64,000 nt of DNA from Parasponia andersonii (taxonomy: Eukaryota; Streptophyta; Magnoliopsida; Rosales; Cannabaceae). The notes under the pieces were generated by a model that made no database searches, had not been told where the DNA came from, and saw only the letters and a program-made list of their open reading frames with translations. The stretch spans positions 763,446-827,445 of the forward strand of contig JXTB01000152.1 in assembly GCA_002914805.1 (NCBI GenBank), written 5' to 3'. Positions 33,680-45,519 of this stretch are shown here, one piece after another. Every line of letters starts with the position of its first letter. Positions within the stretch are counted from its first letter, which is position 1. The translations under genes were made by a program, and so were the position numbers.

Positions 33680-36162
33680 TGTTACGACCCAAACCTTGGG
33701 TAGTGGTAGAAGGGGAATTTCACAAAAATTGAATTTTTTTTTTCAACCAGTGGACCTATTCCACAGTTCATAATCACCAATAAACACAGACTGAAAAATT
33801 TTAAGAAAAATTAAATTCTTAGATAGTTCATTGAGTATCATCATTCACACCTTAACATCATACTAGTATGGCATATATAGTTACAGATATTTTCAAAGTA
33901 ACATACTTAACATAAATACTAGCAATATCCATATAATTAACAAGACTTAAACACGAGTCTTGTATTCACACTCCTAGCATAACCAAGTCTCAAACTATGA
34001 ATAAAAGATAATTTTTTATTCCGTTTTTTTGACCGTCAATATCACACTGGACACCACTTATGGAGAAAGTAGGAGGGTGAGCATAAATTACCCAGTAGGT
34101 TACCCAATTTTCCTTTTGGGAAAATCTTTTATAAATATCAAAATATCTGCATGGTTAGTAGTACCGGAAAGCATTTCTATAAATATTAAAGATTTAAACC
34201 ATTTACAGAAATCTATGCTACAACCAAAACCAGATATATATCCAGGTTAAAACAGATAGAAAACCATAATAAAACAAGTATAGTGCACATTACATAAATC
34301 AACACATCACATGAATTCTCATCCTCTCATCACAACTAGAGCAACTCATGCTATATATATTGAGTGCTCTCTGTCTGACATATATCTCTGAAAACCAGAG
34401 GGACACCCATGTGTCAACTTCTACTGAACTGGAGGGGCACCGAATGCCTACGCCTACCGAATGGAGATAGTCAGAAATCAAATCTCACGCGGGTTTACGG
34501 GCTCTCACCGAAGGCGGGTGTACTAGTCTGCCTACTACAACACCGTGATATCTAAGACGACTCTCATGCATGATCATATGAAATGTGCAATATATAGAGT
34601 CTCAAAAACCATGCAGTGGTTTAACATTCTAGACATGCTCTAATTTTTAACTAAAAATCTATTTTGTATTTTAAAATCCAAAAGTACAATTTTTATGGTT
34701 TTACCAAAATACAAGTATAAAAACTTGTCTAAAATCATATTTAAAAATATCTAGAGTAGTCTACAATATTTCACAAATTCATAGTTCATTACAATAACTA
34801 TTCAAATAATTCAATTTAATAAAATCACAAAATTTCATTTTTCAGAATAAATTTCAATTTTAATGAAAATAATAGAAAACAAGGAAATTGAATCTCCTAC
34901 CTCGAAATAGTGATTATGCTGAGCTAACGACGCTAGAAATATCCTCAATTGATCATCGGGTTGTTTGGACAGTTATTCTCGAATCTCGTCACATTCACTT
35001 GAAAAGTTGACTTTCAAACGGAGTCTCGGATTGAGAAACAGAGGTCACCACTGAATTCAGAACACCCAAAAATGTTGGTTTAAATATAAATTTCATCGAA
35101 AATGGGTCCCAGTACGGGACCGGTCTGTGGCACGCAAAACGATGCAAATCACGAGCTATTTTCTCGATTTTCGTGCCACTTCAGAAAATAGTGATATTTT
35201 ATATCAAACTTCATTTTCCGACCTCACTGAGTCCAAATTCGAAGTCAGAACTCAATTTCGAGGTCCCGAACATTAAACGGGCTTAAAATCCAAAAATTAT
35301 ATTTTGAAAATAATTATAAAAATACCACATTTTCATCCCAATAATTAACGATCTCCCAGTTATCGTTTTAACACTTAAAAATCATAGAATTTCATGTTTC
35401 AAACTCCTCTATCACGTGGTAAAATTTTTTCGGGAAAAATAACTCAATTCTGAAATAATTACGAAAATATCACAAAAATTAAATATTAAATTCTTGCTAC
35501 AGGAGTCAACTTCTCACCGGAGCTGAGTTGGAGGCCGAGAGTGGTCAAAAATCAAAGCTGGAGTCGAGATGAATCCAAGGTGGTGGTGGTGCAGTGATCG
35601 GACGTCGGACGGCGGAGCAGCGAACAAAAAACCGATCCGGTGGCGCAAAATTCGGGCTACGATTTCTCCGGCGAGAGGCAGCGGTTCACGGCAGCAGTAC
35701 CCGGCACTAGTTCGTCGGCGTTTCTGGTCACGGCGGGTAGGCGCATTTGGCACGGCAGTGGCCGATGGAGGCTCGGGTGAACAGTGACAGAGGGGGGAAA
35801 TTTCGAGGGGTTCTGTGGAGAAGAAAGGAGAAATGAGGGGTTTTTATGCAATTTTTCAAAAACTGTAGCAGTGAGACACGTGGCGCAATCTGATTCGACC
35901 AAAAAATAAGTTTCTAAAATTCCACTTAGGCCACAATTTTAAAAGATTCTTTCACTTTAGTCCCTCTTTAATTACACTTTCGTCTATGATTTGAAATTTC
36001 TTTTTCACTTTTGCCCCAAATATACCTAGACTTTATCTTATCTAGATTCAATAACAATAATTTATTTCTGATTTTTATTTAATTAATCCAAAAATAAAAA
36101 ATTACCAAATTTCACTTGAAGTAAAATTACTTAATTACCCTTACAAAATTTAGGATTTTACA
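33680..36162 (-). repeat. 3' LTR of the Tekay-type element
   Basis: 2483 bases. On the - strand it starts TGTAAAATCC and ends GGGTCGTAACA. The polypurine tract CTTTTAAGGGGGAGAGAA (- strand) directly precedes it at 36163-36180. GC-rich open frames at 35.5-35.9 kb are leader sequence, not genes. Confidence 0.92.
35841..35884 (-). promoter_or_regulatory. LTR core promoter: G-box plus TATA
   Basis: On the - strand GCCACGTGT (G-box, ABRE-like core) at 35884-35876 is followed about 28 bases later by GCATAAAAA at 35848-35840, then a pyrimidine-rich CTCATTTCTCCTTTCTTCTC start region. The same pair is kept in the other LTR (ACACGTGGC at 43175-43183). Such boxes bind bZIP/bHLH factors; regulation by ABA or light is inference. 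Confidence 0.55.
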
Positions 36163-36209
36163 TTCTCTCCCCCTTAAAAGAATTTCGTCCCAAAATTCGG
36201 ATACAAGGG

Positions 36210-39200
36210 TTAAAGTACAACTTCACGTTGAAAATTAAATAGATGAGGATATTTCTCATACATTTCTGCTTCTAGCTCCCAAGTGGCTTCGTCTTCTTTA
36301 TGGTGTTGCCAAAGAAACTTGACAAGTGGTATCTCCCTATTTCGAAGCACTTTGAGCTCTCTCCCCAGTATTCGAACTGGTTGTTCCTCATATGTTACAT
36401 CCACTTGTAATAGCACTTCCACATACTAGATAACATGAGATGGATCAAGCACATACTTCCTGAGCATCGAGACATGAAAAACATTGTGCACTCAGCCCAA
36501 TTGTGGTGGCAATTCCAAGCGATACGCTACGGGCCCAATTCAAGAAGTAATCTCAAATGGTCCAATATATCTTGGAGCCAGTTTGCCTTTAAGTCCAAAT
36601 CTAGTGATTCCATGCCTTGGCGTTACTTTCACGAATACCTGATCACCAACTTCGAACTCTACTTCACATCTCTTTGGGTCCGTATAGCTTTTCTGTCGAC
36701 TCGGCATGACTTTAAGTCTTTGTCGATTCTTATTAATTTTCTCAGTAGTCTCTTGTATCAGTTCTGGCCCTAGAATGACACGTTCTTCAATATTAGCCCA
36801 ACACAAGGGTGATCTACATGGTCTTCCATATAATACCTCATACGGAGCCATGCCAAGACTAGTTTGGTAGCTGTTGTTATAAGAAAACTCCACCAATGAT
36901 AGGTGATCATCCCAGCTTCCACCAAAATTTAGTACACAAGAGTGAAGCATGCCTTCTAGAATCTGAATAGTCCTCTCAGATTGGCCATCTGTCTGAGGAT
37001 GGTGAGCAGTACTGAGATTTAGTTCTGTTCCCAAAGCTCTCTGCAAAGCTCTCCAGAACTTAGAAGCAAATCTTAGGTCTCTATCCGAAACTATGCTTGA
37101 TGGTACTCCATGCAATCGAACAACATTGTCAATGTAGAGACGACTAAGCTTGTTAAGTGAAAAATCATATCTGATCGGTATGAAATGAGCAGTTTTCGTC
37201 ATACGATCAACAATCACCTAAACTGCATCGTTCTTTCTTCGAGTCGTAGGCAAACCCATTACAAAGTCCATGGTGATTTTTTCCCACTTCCACTCTAGTA
37301 TGGATAAAGGCTGTAGTAGTCCAGCTGGTCTCTGGTGTTCAGCTTTAACTTGCTGACATATCATGCACTTAGCCACAAAAGTAGCTACATCACGTTTCAT
37401 GCCTTTCCACCAATACTGTCTCTTCAGGTCATGATACATCTTAGTGCTACCAGGATATACTGCAAACTTAGATTTATGAGTTTTAGTGAGAATGGTCTCT
37501 CTAAGATGAGGATCATTAGCTACTACTAGCTTATCTTTGAAAAGCATAAATCCTTCTCTATTTGTACTCCAACCTTCTAATTGTTCCCACTTTCAAGTTG
37601 ATTCCAGATTATTCTCAACTTTTGGTCTTGCCATTGACTTTGCTGCATAGTTTGGAGAAGTGCAGGTGTGGCAACGACGTTACTGAGGTAAGCAGTGTTT
37701 CCAGACTCGAAGTACTGCAAGTTATAATCACCAATTACCAATGAGTTCTTCCAATCTTGAAATATAAGTGCCACTAAGGAGCTAAGCAGTTTTCAACTCA
37801 AGGCATCAGCTACAACATTGGCCTTACCGGGATGGTATTATAGTTCGAAATCATAATCTTCCATATACTCAACACATCTTCGCTGCCTCAGATTTAGATC
37901 CCATTGAGTGAAGAGATATTTCAAACTCTTATGATCAGAGAATATTTCAAATTTCATACCATACAGATAACACCTCCAAATTTTGAGTGCGAAAATTATT
38001 GCTGCAAGCTTCAGGTCATGGGTAGGATAGTTCCTCTCATGTGGTTTCAACTGACGAGAAGTATAAGCTACAACTTGTCCATTTTGCATCAGAACATATC
38101 CCAATCTCATCTTAGAAGTATCGGTATACACCACAAAAGGTTCATTACTCTCAGGAACTATAAGAACAGGAGCAGTTGTCAAATTTTGCTTCAATTTCCT
38201 GAAAGCTTCTTCACAATCACTATCCCAAATAAACTTGACATCCTTCCTAGTCAGCCTTGTCAATAGTAATGCAACCCTTAAGAAGTTCTGAACAAAACGA
38301 CGGTAATAACCTGCTAAACCGAGGAAATTTCGTATCTCTATCACATTCTTTGGTCTTTCCCACTTCAAAACAGCTTCTGCCTTAGTAGGATCGACTGAGA
38401 TACCTTCTTGAGAACTTACATGCCCTAAAAATTTAACTTTTGACATCCAGAAGTCACATTTTGATCTTTTGGCATATAATCGTTGACTTCTCAAAACTCC
38501 AAGCACTATCCTCAGATATTCGGCATGATCTTCCCAAGTCTTGGAATACACCAGGATGTCATCAATAAAAATAACCACAAAATGATCCAAGTATGGCCTG
38601 AAAATCCGGTTCATGAGGTCCATAAAAGTTACAGGCGCATTCGTCAAACCAAAAGGCATTACCAGAAATCCAAAGTGACCATAACGAGTTCTGAATGTTG
38701 TTTTCGGTATATCTTCCTCTCTTATCTTCAATTGGTGATAACCTAACCTCAAGTCAATCTTAGAGAAAAATCTTGATCCACCAAGATGATCAAATAACTC
38801 GTCAATCCTTGGCAAAGGATACTTGTTCTTTATCGTGAGCTGGTTTAACCTTCTGTAGTCCACACAAAGCCTTAATGTACCATCAGTTTTTTTGGCAAAC
38901 AAAACAGGAGCACCTCAAGGAGAAGTACTACTTCGAATGAAACCCTTGGATATCAAATCATCCAATTGTTCCCTCAATTTTTTCCTCTCTGCATGAGTCA
39001 TGCAGTAGGCTGAAATAGAAACTGGTTGAGCTCCAGGAACAAGGTCACTACAGAACTCGATCTCCCTATCTGGTGGTAGCCCTGGTAAATCCTCAGGAAA
39101 TACTTCTGGATATTCACTCACCACCAGAATCCATAGGTCAATTCCTACCACCCATCGATGGTAGGAATTGACCATCGATGGCAAACAAGTTCTCATAACA

Positions 39201-39620
39201 CTCAAGTCTATTCCTACCACCCATACAGGCCTTTAGAATAGGACTTGGTTTCAAAGAATTCATTCGGGCTTGATATATTATGGGTCATCCATCATCCAGA
39301 AAAAGAGATGCTCGCTTATCATAACAATCAACAATAGCTCGATACTTGGATAACCAATCCATACTGAGTATTACATCGTATTGTTTCATTGGTAATACAA
39401 TTAAATCAGTAAGTAATTCTTTACCATCAATCACCACACAATAAGATTTACACATACTAGATACATCAGTTACACCATCCAAAGGTGTTCCCAAAGTCAA
39501 GGCATAATCCAACTCAAAAAATTTTAATCCCTAAAGTTGAACAAATAACAAGGATATGAATGAATGAGATGCACCAGTATCAAACAAAATACGTGCCCAA
39601 TAATATGAAATAAGAACCAT
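36210..39620 (-). pseudogene. Tekay-type pol (protease, RT, RNase H, integrase, chromodomain)
   Basis: The protease near 39,590-39,285 keeps the active site (ILFDTGASHSF) and DVILSMDWL. The RT (about 39,100-38,200) has [33 protein letters not shown] and catalytic FIDDILVYS. RNase H begins at about 38,150 ([18 protein letters not shown]). The integrase (37547-36540) has the zinc region, KITMDFVMGLP, SIVSDRDLRF and TDGQSERTIQ, giving D, D and E. The C-terminal chromodomain (36422-36210) reads PVRILGRELKVLRNREIPLV and KEDEATWELEAEM. Stops, such as TGA for Trp before GAPV near 38,914 and TAG/TAA at 37,218, 37,548 and 37,835, and a local inverted duplication at 39,136-39,173 break it. Length and order are those of an intact family member. 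Confidence 0.92.
39136..39173. repeat. 15-bp-arm perfect inverted repeat inside pol
   Basis: GGTCAATTCCTACCA (39136-39150), an 8-base loop, then its exact reverse complement at 39159-39173. A third related copy (TCTATTCCTACCACCCAT) lies at about 39,207-39,224, so this is local rearrangement in the protease-RT linker. Confidence 0.9.
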
Positions 39621-39989
39621 ACCGTCAACAATACCTCGACCAGTGTGTTCATTGGTAGCACCAATTCCAGAAATTCCATAAGCTTGGCCAGTGACTTTTC
39701 TTTTTCTCTTATTGTCTCTTCCTTGTCCAGGATGACTGCTGCTAGATCCCGGACCACTGCTACCATATCCACGCCCTCCTTGACTCCCTGAAGCCTGAGG
39801 AGTCTAGAAATTCTGAGTATAACCCTAGGGGCGTAACTGGTACTGGTAAGGTGGTGGAGATGAAAAAGCCTGGGAAACACCCTGAGATTGCTGTGACCTA
39901 GCTTGAGTGTTCTGAGGAGGTGCTGAACCAAAATAGCTTCCATATGGTCCTCCCTTAGAAAGTTGGGATTTTTGCAGATATTTTGGGCA

Positions 39990-40850
39990 CTCATTCCTCT
40001 TATGGCCCTACTGACCACAATGGTAACACGTATAGGGACTGAACCTTTTGCTACCTGCTGAATTACTGCTAGTATAGTTTCCGCTATTAGGTGAACTTTG
40101 AGCAGACTACTGTCCTTGGTTCCTCTTGTTCATTTTTCTCTTATTACTTTTATTCCTCCTTGTACCCTGCTCATTTTCTATGGCTTCAGCTTGTTGGGCA
40201 GCTAGCACTACTTCAGAAAAAGTGGCAAATGAATGAATAGCAATACGGTTGTGGATGTTTTGATTCAGTCAATTATTGAACTTCGCAATTCGTTAAGTGT
40301 CACTCACTACTGGGCTAAGGGCAAGGCTTGCCAATTCTGTAAACTCCATCACGTATTAGTTTACTGTTCTATTCCCCTGAGTAAGTCTCTCAAAATGACT
40401 AACCACTTCAGCTTATTGATCATCATTTACATAATGTGCTTTGAAGAGTCTCTCAAATTCTTCCCAAGTTACGCCTTCTACGTTTTGCATAACCTCAATT
40501 ATCTCCCACCAATGGATAGCATTTCTCGTCAAACGAGAGATAGCAAACACAGCCTAGAACTCTCTAGGAGTACCCAGGGTCCGAAAGTGTCGTGTCATCT
40601 CATGCAACCATGCGTTGGCAACTAGTGGGTTTTGAGTTCCATCATACTGTCTAGGCTGAAGGCGCATAAACTTCTGAAGATAATCGGCCTGATTGGGTTG
40701 ATGCTCTTGCTGTGAATGAGGTTGAGGCTGAAGGTTAGGACCTTGAATCTTACGGAAAGCATGATGCATAGCTTCGAAAAATTGGCTAAAGTTTTGTGGA
40801 ACTGGATAGGGCGCGACACTAGGTGGCGCCTCGGAGCTCTCCTAAGAGAC
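39990..40850 (-). pseudogene. Tekay-type gag remnant
   Basis: QPNQADYLQKFMRLQPRQYD, VANAWLHEMTRHFRTLGTPR and WWEIIEVMQNVEGVTWEEFE are the retrotransposon-gag core. A zinc knuckle, CYHCGQ, a stop, then GHKRNEC, lies near 40,020. Stops at several Gln codons (for example TVN-stop-YVMEF) and one frame change near 40,560 disable it. Confidence 0.88.
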
Positions 40851-40965
40851 ATCTTTGAAATTCTGAAATGATGTACCAAACTATTAATGAGGTAATGATG
40901 CATATCGTCATAAAAACAATTTCAATCTAGTTTCATGGTGCTATGTCCGAGGTATTTAAAATACA

Positions 40966-40979
40966 AAGCTCTGATACCA
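40966..40979 (-). other. Primer-binding site (initiator tRNA-Met)
   Basis: On the - strand TGGTATCAGAGCTT, seven bases inside the 5' LTR end, is complementary to initiator tRNA-Met. Confidence 0.9.
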
Positions 40980-40986
40980 CAATTTC

Positions 40987-43226
40987 TGTCACAACCCAAA
41001 CCCCGGGGTAGTGGCAGAAGGGGAATTTCACAAAAATTGAATTTTTTTTTTCAACCAGTGGACCTATTCCACAGTTCATAGTTACCAATAAACACAGATT
41101 GAAAAATTTTAAGAAAAATTATATTCTCAAATAGTTCATTGAGTATCATCATTCACACCTCAACATCACACTAGTATGGCATATATAGTTACAAATATTT
41201 TTAAAGTAATATACTTAAGATAAATATTAGCAATATCCATATAATTAACAAGACTTAAACACGAGTCTTGTATTCACACTCCTAGCATAACCAAGTCTCA
41301 AACTATGAATAAAAGATAACTTCTTATTCCGTTTGTTAACCGTCAATGTCACACTAGACACCACCTATGGAGAAACTAGGGGGATGAGCAATATTTTGTC
41401 TAGTAGGTTACCCAATTTTCCTTTTGGGAAAATCTTTTATAAATATCAAAATATCTGGATGGTTAGTAGTATCGGAAAGCATTTCTATAAATATTAATAA
41501 TTTAAAACATTTACAGAAAACAATGCTAAAACCAAAACCAGATATATATATATATCCAAGTTAAAACAGATAGAAAACCATAATAAAACAAGCATAGTGT
41601 ACATCACATAAATCAACACATCACATGAGTTCTCATCTTCTCATCACAACTAGAGCAACTTATACTACATGTATTGAGTGCTCTCTGCCTGATATCTATC
41701 TCTGAAAAATCGGAGGGACATCCATGTGTCAACTCCTACCGAACCGGAGGGGCACCGAATGCCTACGCCTACTATGGAGATAGTCAGAAATCAAACCCCG
41801 CGCAGGTTTACAGGTTCTCACCGAAGGCGGGTGTACTAGTCTGCCTACTACAACAACGTGATGTCTAAGACGACTCTCATGCATGATCATATGAAATGTG
41901 CAATATATAGAGTCTCAAACAACCATGCAGTGGTGTAACATTTTAGACATACTCTAATTTTTAATTAAAAATCTATTTTGTACTTTAAAATCCAAAAGTA
42001 CAATTTCTATGGTTTTACCAAAATCCAAGCATAAAAACTTGTATAAAATCATATTTAAAAATATCTAGAGCATTCTACAATGTTTCACAAATTCATAGTT
42101 CATTAAAATAACTATTCAAATAATTCAATTTAATAAAATCACAAAATTTCATTTTTCAGAATAAATTCCAATTTTAATGAAAATAATAGAAAACAAGGAA
42201 ATTGAATCCCCTACCTCGAAATAGTGATTATGCTGAGCTAACGATGCTAGAAATATCCTTAATTGATCATCAGGTTGTTCGGACAGTTGTTCTCGAATCT
42301 CGTCACGTTTACTTGAAAAGTTGACTTTTCAAACGGAGTCTCGGATTGAGAAACAGAGGTCACTACTGAATTCAGAACACCCAAAAATGTTGTTTTAGAT
42401 ATAAAGTTCGTCGAAAATGGGTCCTAGTACGGGACCAGCTCGTGGCACGTAAAATGATGCAAATCACGAGCTATTTTCTTGATTTTCGTGCCTCTTCGGA
42501 AAATAGTGATATTTTATATCAAACTTTATGTCCCGACCTCACTGAGTCCAAATTTGAAATCAGAACTTAGTTTCGAGGTCCTGAACATTAAATGGGCTCA
42601 AAATCCAAAAATTATAAAAATACCACATTTTCATCCCGATAATTAACGATCTTCCAGTTGTCGTTTTAACACTTAAAAATCATGGAATTTCATGTTTCAA
42701 ACTCCTCCATCACGTGGTAAAATTTTCTCCGGAAAAATAACTCAATTCCGAAATAATTACGAAAATACCACAAAAATTAAATATTAAAATATTGTTACAG
42801 TAGTCAACTTCTCACCGGAGCCGAGTTGGAGGCCGAGAGTGGTCAAAAATCAAAGCTGGAGTCGAGACGAATCCAACGGTGGTGGTGGTGGGGTGATCGG
42901 ACGTCAGACGGCGGAACGGCGAACGAAAAACGGATCCGGTGGCGCCAATTTCGGGCTGCAATTTCTCCAGCGAGAGGCGGCGGTTCACGGCGGCAGTACC
43001 CGGCGCTGGTTCGTCAGCATCTTCTTGTCACGGTGGTCGGGCGCATCTGGCACGGCTGTGGTCGATGGAGGCTCGGGTGAACAGTGACAAAGGGGGGAAA
43101 TGGGGGGGGTTTCGTGGAGAAGAAAGGAGAAATGAGGGGTTTTTATCCAATTTTTGAAAAACTGTTATAGTGGGACACGTGGCACAATCTGATTCAGCCA
43201 AAAAATAAAAATATGAAATTCCAATA
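40987..43226 (-). repeat. 5' LTR of the Tekay-type element, outer end missing
   Basis: Aligned with 33680 to about 35,920 at high identity. Similarity stops at AAATTCCA (about 43,224), roughly 240 bases before the expected outer end, just ~45 bases upstream of the G-box. AGTAC follows at 43227-43231. Confidence 0.9.
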
Positions 43227-43347
43227 GTACTAATAAGTTTGCTTAAATTAATGAGTAAAGATTATTGCTTCAGATGCTAAAAAAAATTATTAATCTTTCA
43301 TTTAAAAACTTGATATGACTTTTTAATTAAGATACATATAAAAGATA

Positions 43348-44185
43348 TAGGGACGGAGTCAGGATTTCTAATAAAGTGGTTAGGCCGTAATTATAATTCA
43401 AAAAAAATTAAAAATAATAATAAGTATTATAATTATACTCGACGCGTTTTCATTTCTTGAAAGTTATTTATAATGAATTCATTATTAATGCTATTAAAGA
43501 TGTTGTTTTTAATGTAAACAAACAAATTATCATTCATATATTAATCAATCATTCTATTACGTAGCCGATTCTTAAAAAAATTCACAAGAGAGAATATCAT
43601 CTTCACATTAGTAGTAGTAACTGATAAAATTAATACTAATGTCAGGGGTCGATAAGAGGAGAAGATAAATATTGTGTTTTTTTATCTCAACCATTTTATA
43701 TGCAAGATCACCGATATTTTTCAATTTATTAAATTTTTCACTAGAATGTATATCAATAATATATGTTTCAATCTAATCATTAAGTTCCTTGAGTTCTATA
43801 CTAGAAAAATTCGTTGGATAATCCTCAGCAAAATGAATTGATATTTTCTTATCAAAAATTGAAAATATATCACATGGACACAAGCATATCATACAAAAAA
43901 AATAAGTCTGAAAAATATGTGTTTTCTTTATTGAATTTTAAATAAATTAATTAAAATGAAATAATAGGCTATATAAATTCAGAAATAGGTTTGGGCCCTT
44001 TCTAATTAACCAGTACAATAAAATTTTAATTGTAGGCTTATGAGTTTTTATTGTATTTTTAAATCCTTTAAGGAACTTAATTATTTTATAAAAATTTTTT
44101 TAAGAATTATATTAAAAATTTTTACAAATTTAATGAATATTAAAAAAAATTAAGGAGAGCTACTAGTGAATCAGTTCCGTCGCTA
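43348..44185. mobile_element. hAT DNA transposon remnant with 8-bp target duplication
   Basis: The ends TAGGGACGGAGTCAG and (reverse complement of the right end) TAGCGACGGAACTGA form imperfect terminal inverted repeats. AAAAGATA is present on both sides (43340-43347 and 44186-44193), the 8-bp duplication diagnostic of hAT. At 838 bases it is an internally deleted copy that keeps only the C-terminal end of the transposase. Confidence 0.85.
43435..43890 (-). pseudogene. hAT transposase C-terminal (dimerisation) domain remnant
   Basis: On the - strand in two frames: DLAYKMVEIKKH and then NRLRNRMID, YMNDNLFVYIKNNIF, NEFIINNFQEMKTRR. This matches the C-terminus of plant hAT transposases of the zinc-finger MYM/TTF type, where the conserved form is KNRLRNRM..QFMND, with FQNMKTRR at the end. 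It has at least three in-frame stops and one frameshift. Confidence 0.8.
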
Positions 44186-44483
44186 AAAAGATACATACAT
44201 TAATGAATTTAATGGATATTGTTGGAAGTCAAAATTGATGGATATTGTTTTATGGAGGACTGGAGACTTTAATCAATAAAATATAAAATCAATAAAATCG
44301 TGAGGAAAGTTTTTCCAATACCACTTGTCTCTCAATTTTGATTTATAGAGATAGAAATTCAAAATTTAGGTGAGACTTTAAATAGATAAAGTTGTCAATT
44401 CTTAATTTGTATTGGGATATTGCTGGAAGGAAAAGATTTCAATGGGGCAAAGCATAAATTGCTTTTATTTTACATCCAAAATG

Positions 44484-44529
<46 letters not shown>

Positions 44530-44531
<2 letters not shown>

Positions 44532-44736
44532 TTTCCAATCCAAAAAGTATTTTTTTTACTTATTTATAAAAAAAATTTTCAACTATTGGATTATAATCTA
44601 ACAGCTATCGTAGTTTGAACACTTATTATTTAATTTTTTTTCTCCGTAACTTTTATCATAAAATGACGTACATAATCAATTTTAATTAGGTAAAATAATA
44701 TCTATAGATAAGTAAAAAAAAAATACTTATTAGAGT

Positions 44737-44738
<2 letters not shown>
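44530..44738. mobile_element. AT-rich foldback (MITE) unit A, embedded in (TA)n
   Basis: Its ends AAGTATTTTTTTTACTTAT and ATAAGTAAAAAAAAAATACTT are inverted repeats. It is bounded by (TA)n at about 44485-44529 and 44739-44776. In reverse orientation its middle (TATTATTTTACCTAATTAAA) matches unit C. Confidence 0.7.
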
Positions 44739-44776
<38 letters not shown>

Positions 44777-44778
<2 letters not shown>

Positions 44779-44976
44779 TTATTAATCTAATAAATATTTT
44801 TTTAATTTATACGTATTTTTTTTAACCATTAAATTATAATTTAATAATAATCCGATGATTATAATGATGTACGTAACAAAAAAAATATATATTTATTTTT
44901 TTCTTATTTTTTATAGATAAATTTTTATGAACTAAAATAATATCTATATATAAATTAAAAAATATCTACAGATGCT
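44777..44976. mobile_element. AT-rich foldback (MITE) unit B, embedded in (TA)n
   Basis: It starts GGTTATTAATCTAATAAATA and ends AAAAAATATCTACAGATGCT. It shares GATGTACGTAA and AAAATAATATCTATA with unit A and is bounded by (TA)n on both sides (right tract 44977 to about 44995). Confidence 0.65.
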
Positions 44977-45210
44977 TATATATATATATATATATTAAGT
45001 GGGTTATGGCTCTCACTTCCGCCCTCCACTCGCCTCGCTACAGCAACGGGGAGACCAACAACGATGACAAAAGCACACCGTAGCTCTATTTCTCGCCGTT
45101 GTACAAAAAACGACCAAAAAATGTAGTGACAATAAATATTGTCGATCCTCTAGATTGAAGACAAATATGTCATGATCACTCTAAATTATTACAGAGAACT
45201 CTGACATTTG

Positions 45211-45519
45211 TCATAGATACAAGTCCAAGGGATAACAATTGGTACAAGAATATTGTGCCTACTTGCTACAAAAGACCCTATAACGGTAAATTTTTTGTCA
45301 TTGTTAATGTTAAGGACCATAGACGTAATTATGGGCCCTTTTAACTTGGGAAGTTATGGGCCCTTGGACTTGTCATAGATACAAGTCCAAGGGATAACAA
45401 CTGGTACAAGAATATTGTGCCTACTTGCTACAAAAGACCCTACAACGGTAAATTTTTTGTCACTGTTAATGTTAAGGACCATAGACGTAATTATGGGCCC
45501 TTTTAACTTGGGAAGTTAT
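45211..45519. repeat. 162-bp tandem duplication
   Basis: TCATAGATACAAGTCCAAGG begins at 45211 and again at 45373. The two ~147-base copies differ at about three positions and are joined by GGGCCCTTGGACTTG. The surrounding 45,000-45,210 stretch is relatively GC-rich but shows no recognisable protein. Confidence 0.9.

Larger units (their letters stand above)
33680..43226 (-). mobile_element. Ty3/gypsy chromovirus (Tekay/Del type)
   Basis: LTRs at 33680-36162 and 40987-43226 flank a - strand gag-pol. An initiator-Met primer site adjoins the right LTR, a polypurine tract adjoins the left one, and a chromodomain follows integrase. AGTAC occurs directly outside both ends (33675-33679 and 43227-43231). 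The right LTR lacks the last ~240 bases present in the left one, yet the AGTAC still abuts it. Pol has scattered stops but long clean stretches, so it is younger than the copy at 54.8-63.2 kb. Confidence 0.92.

Noticed and set aside
35514..35902. Overlapping open frames in GC-rich DNA on both strands
   Set aside because: They lie in the transcribed leader of the chromovirus LTR and recur at 42826-43157 in the other LTR; no conserved protein.
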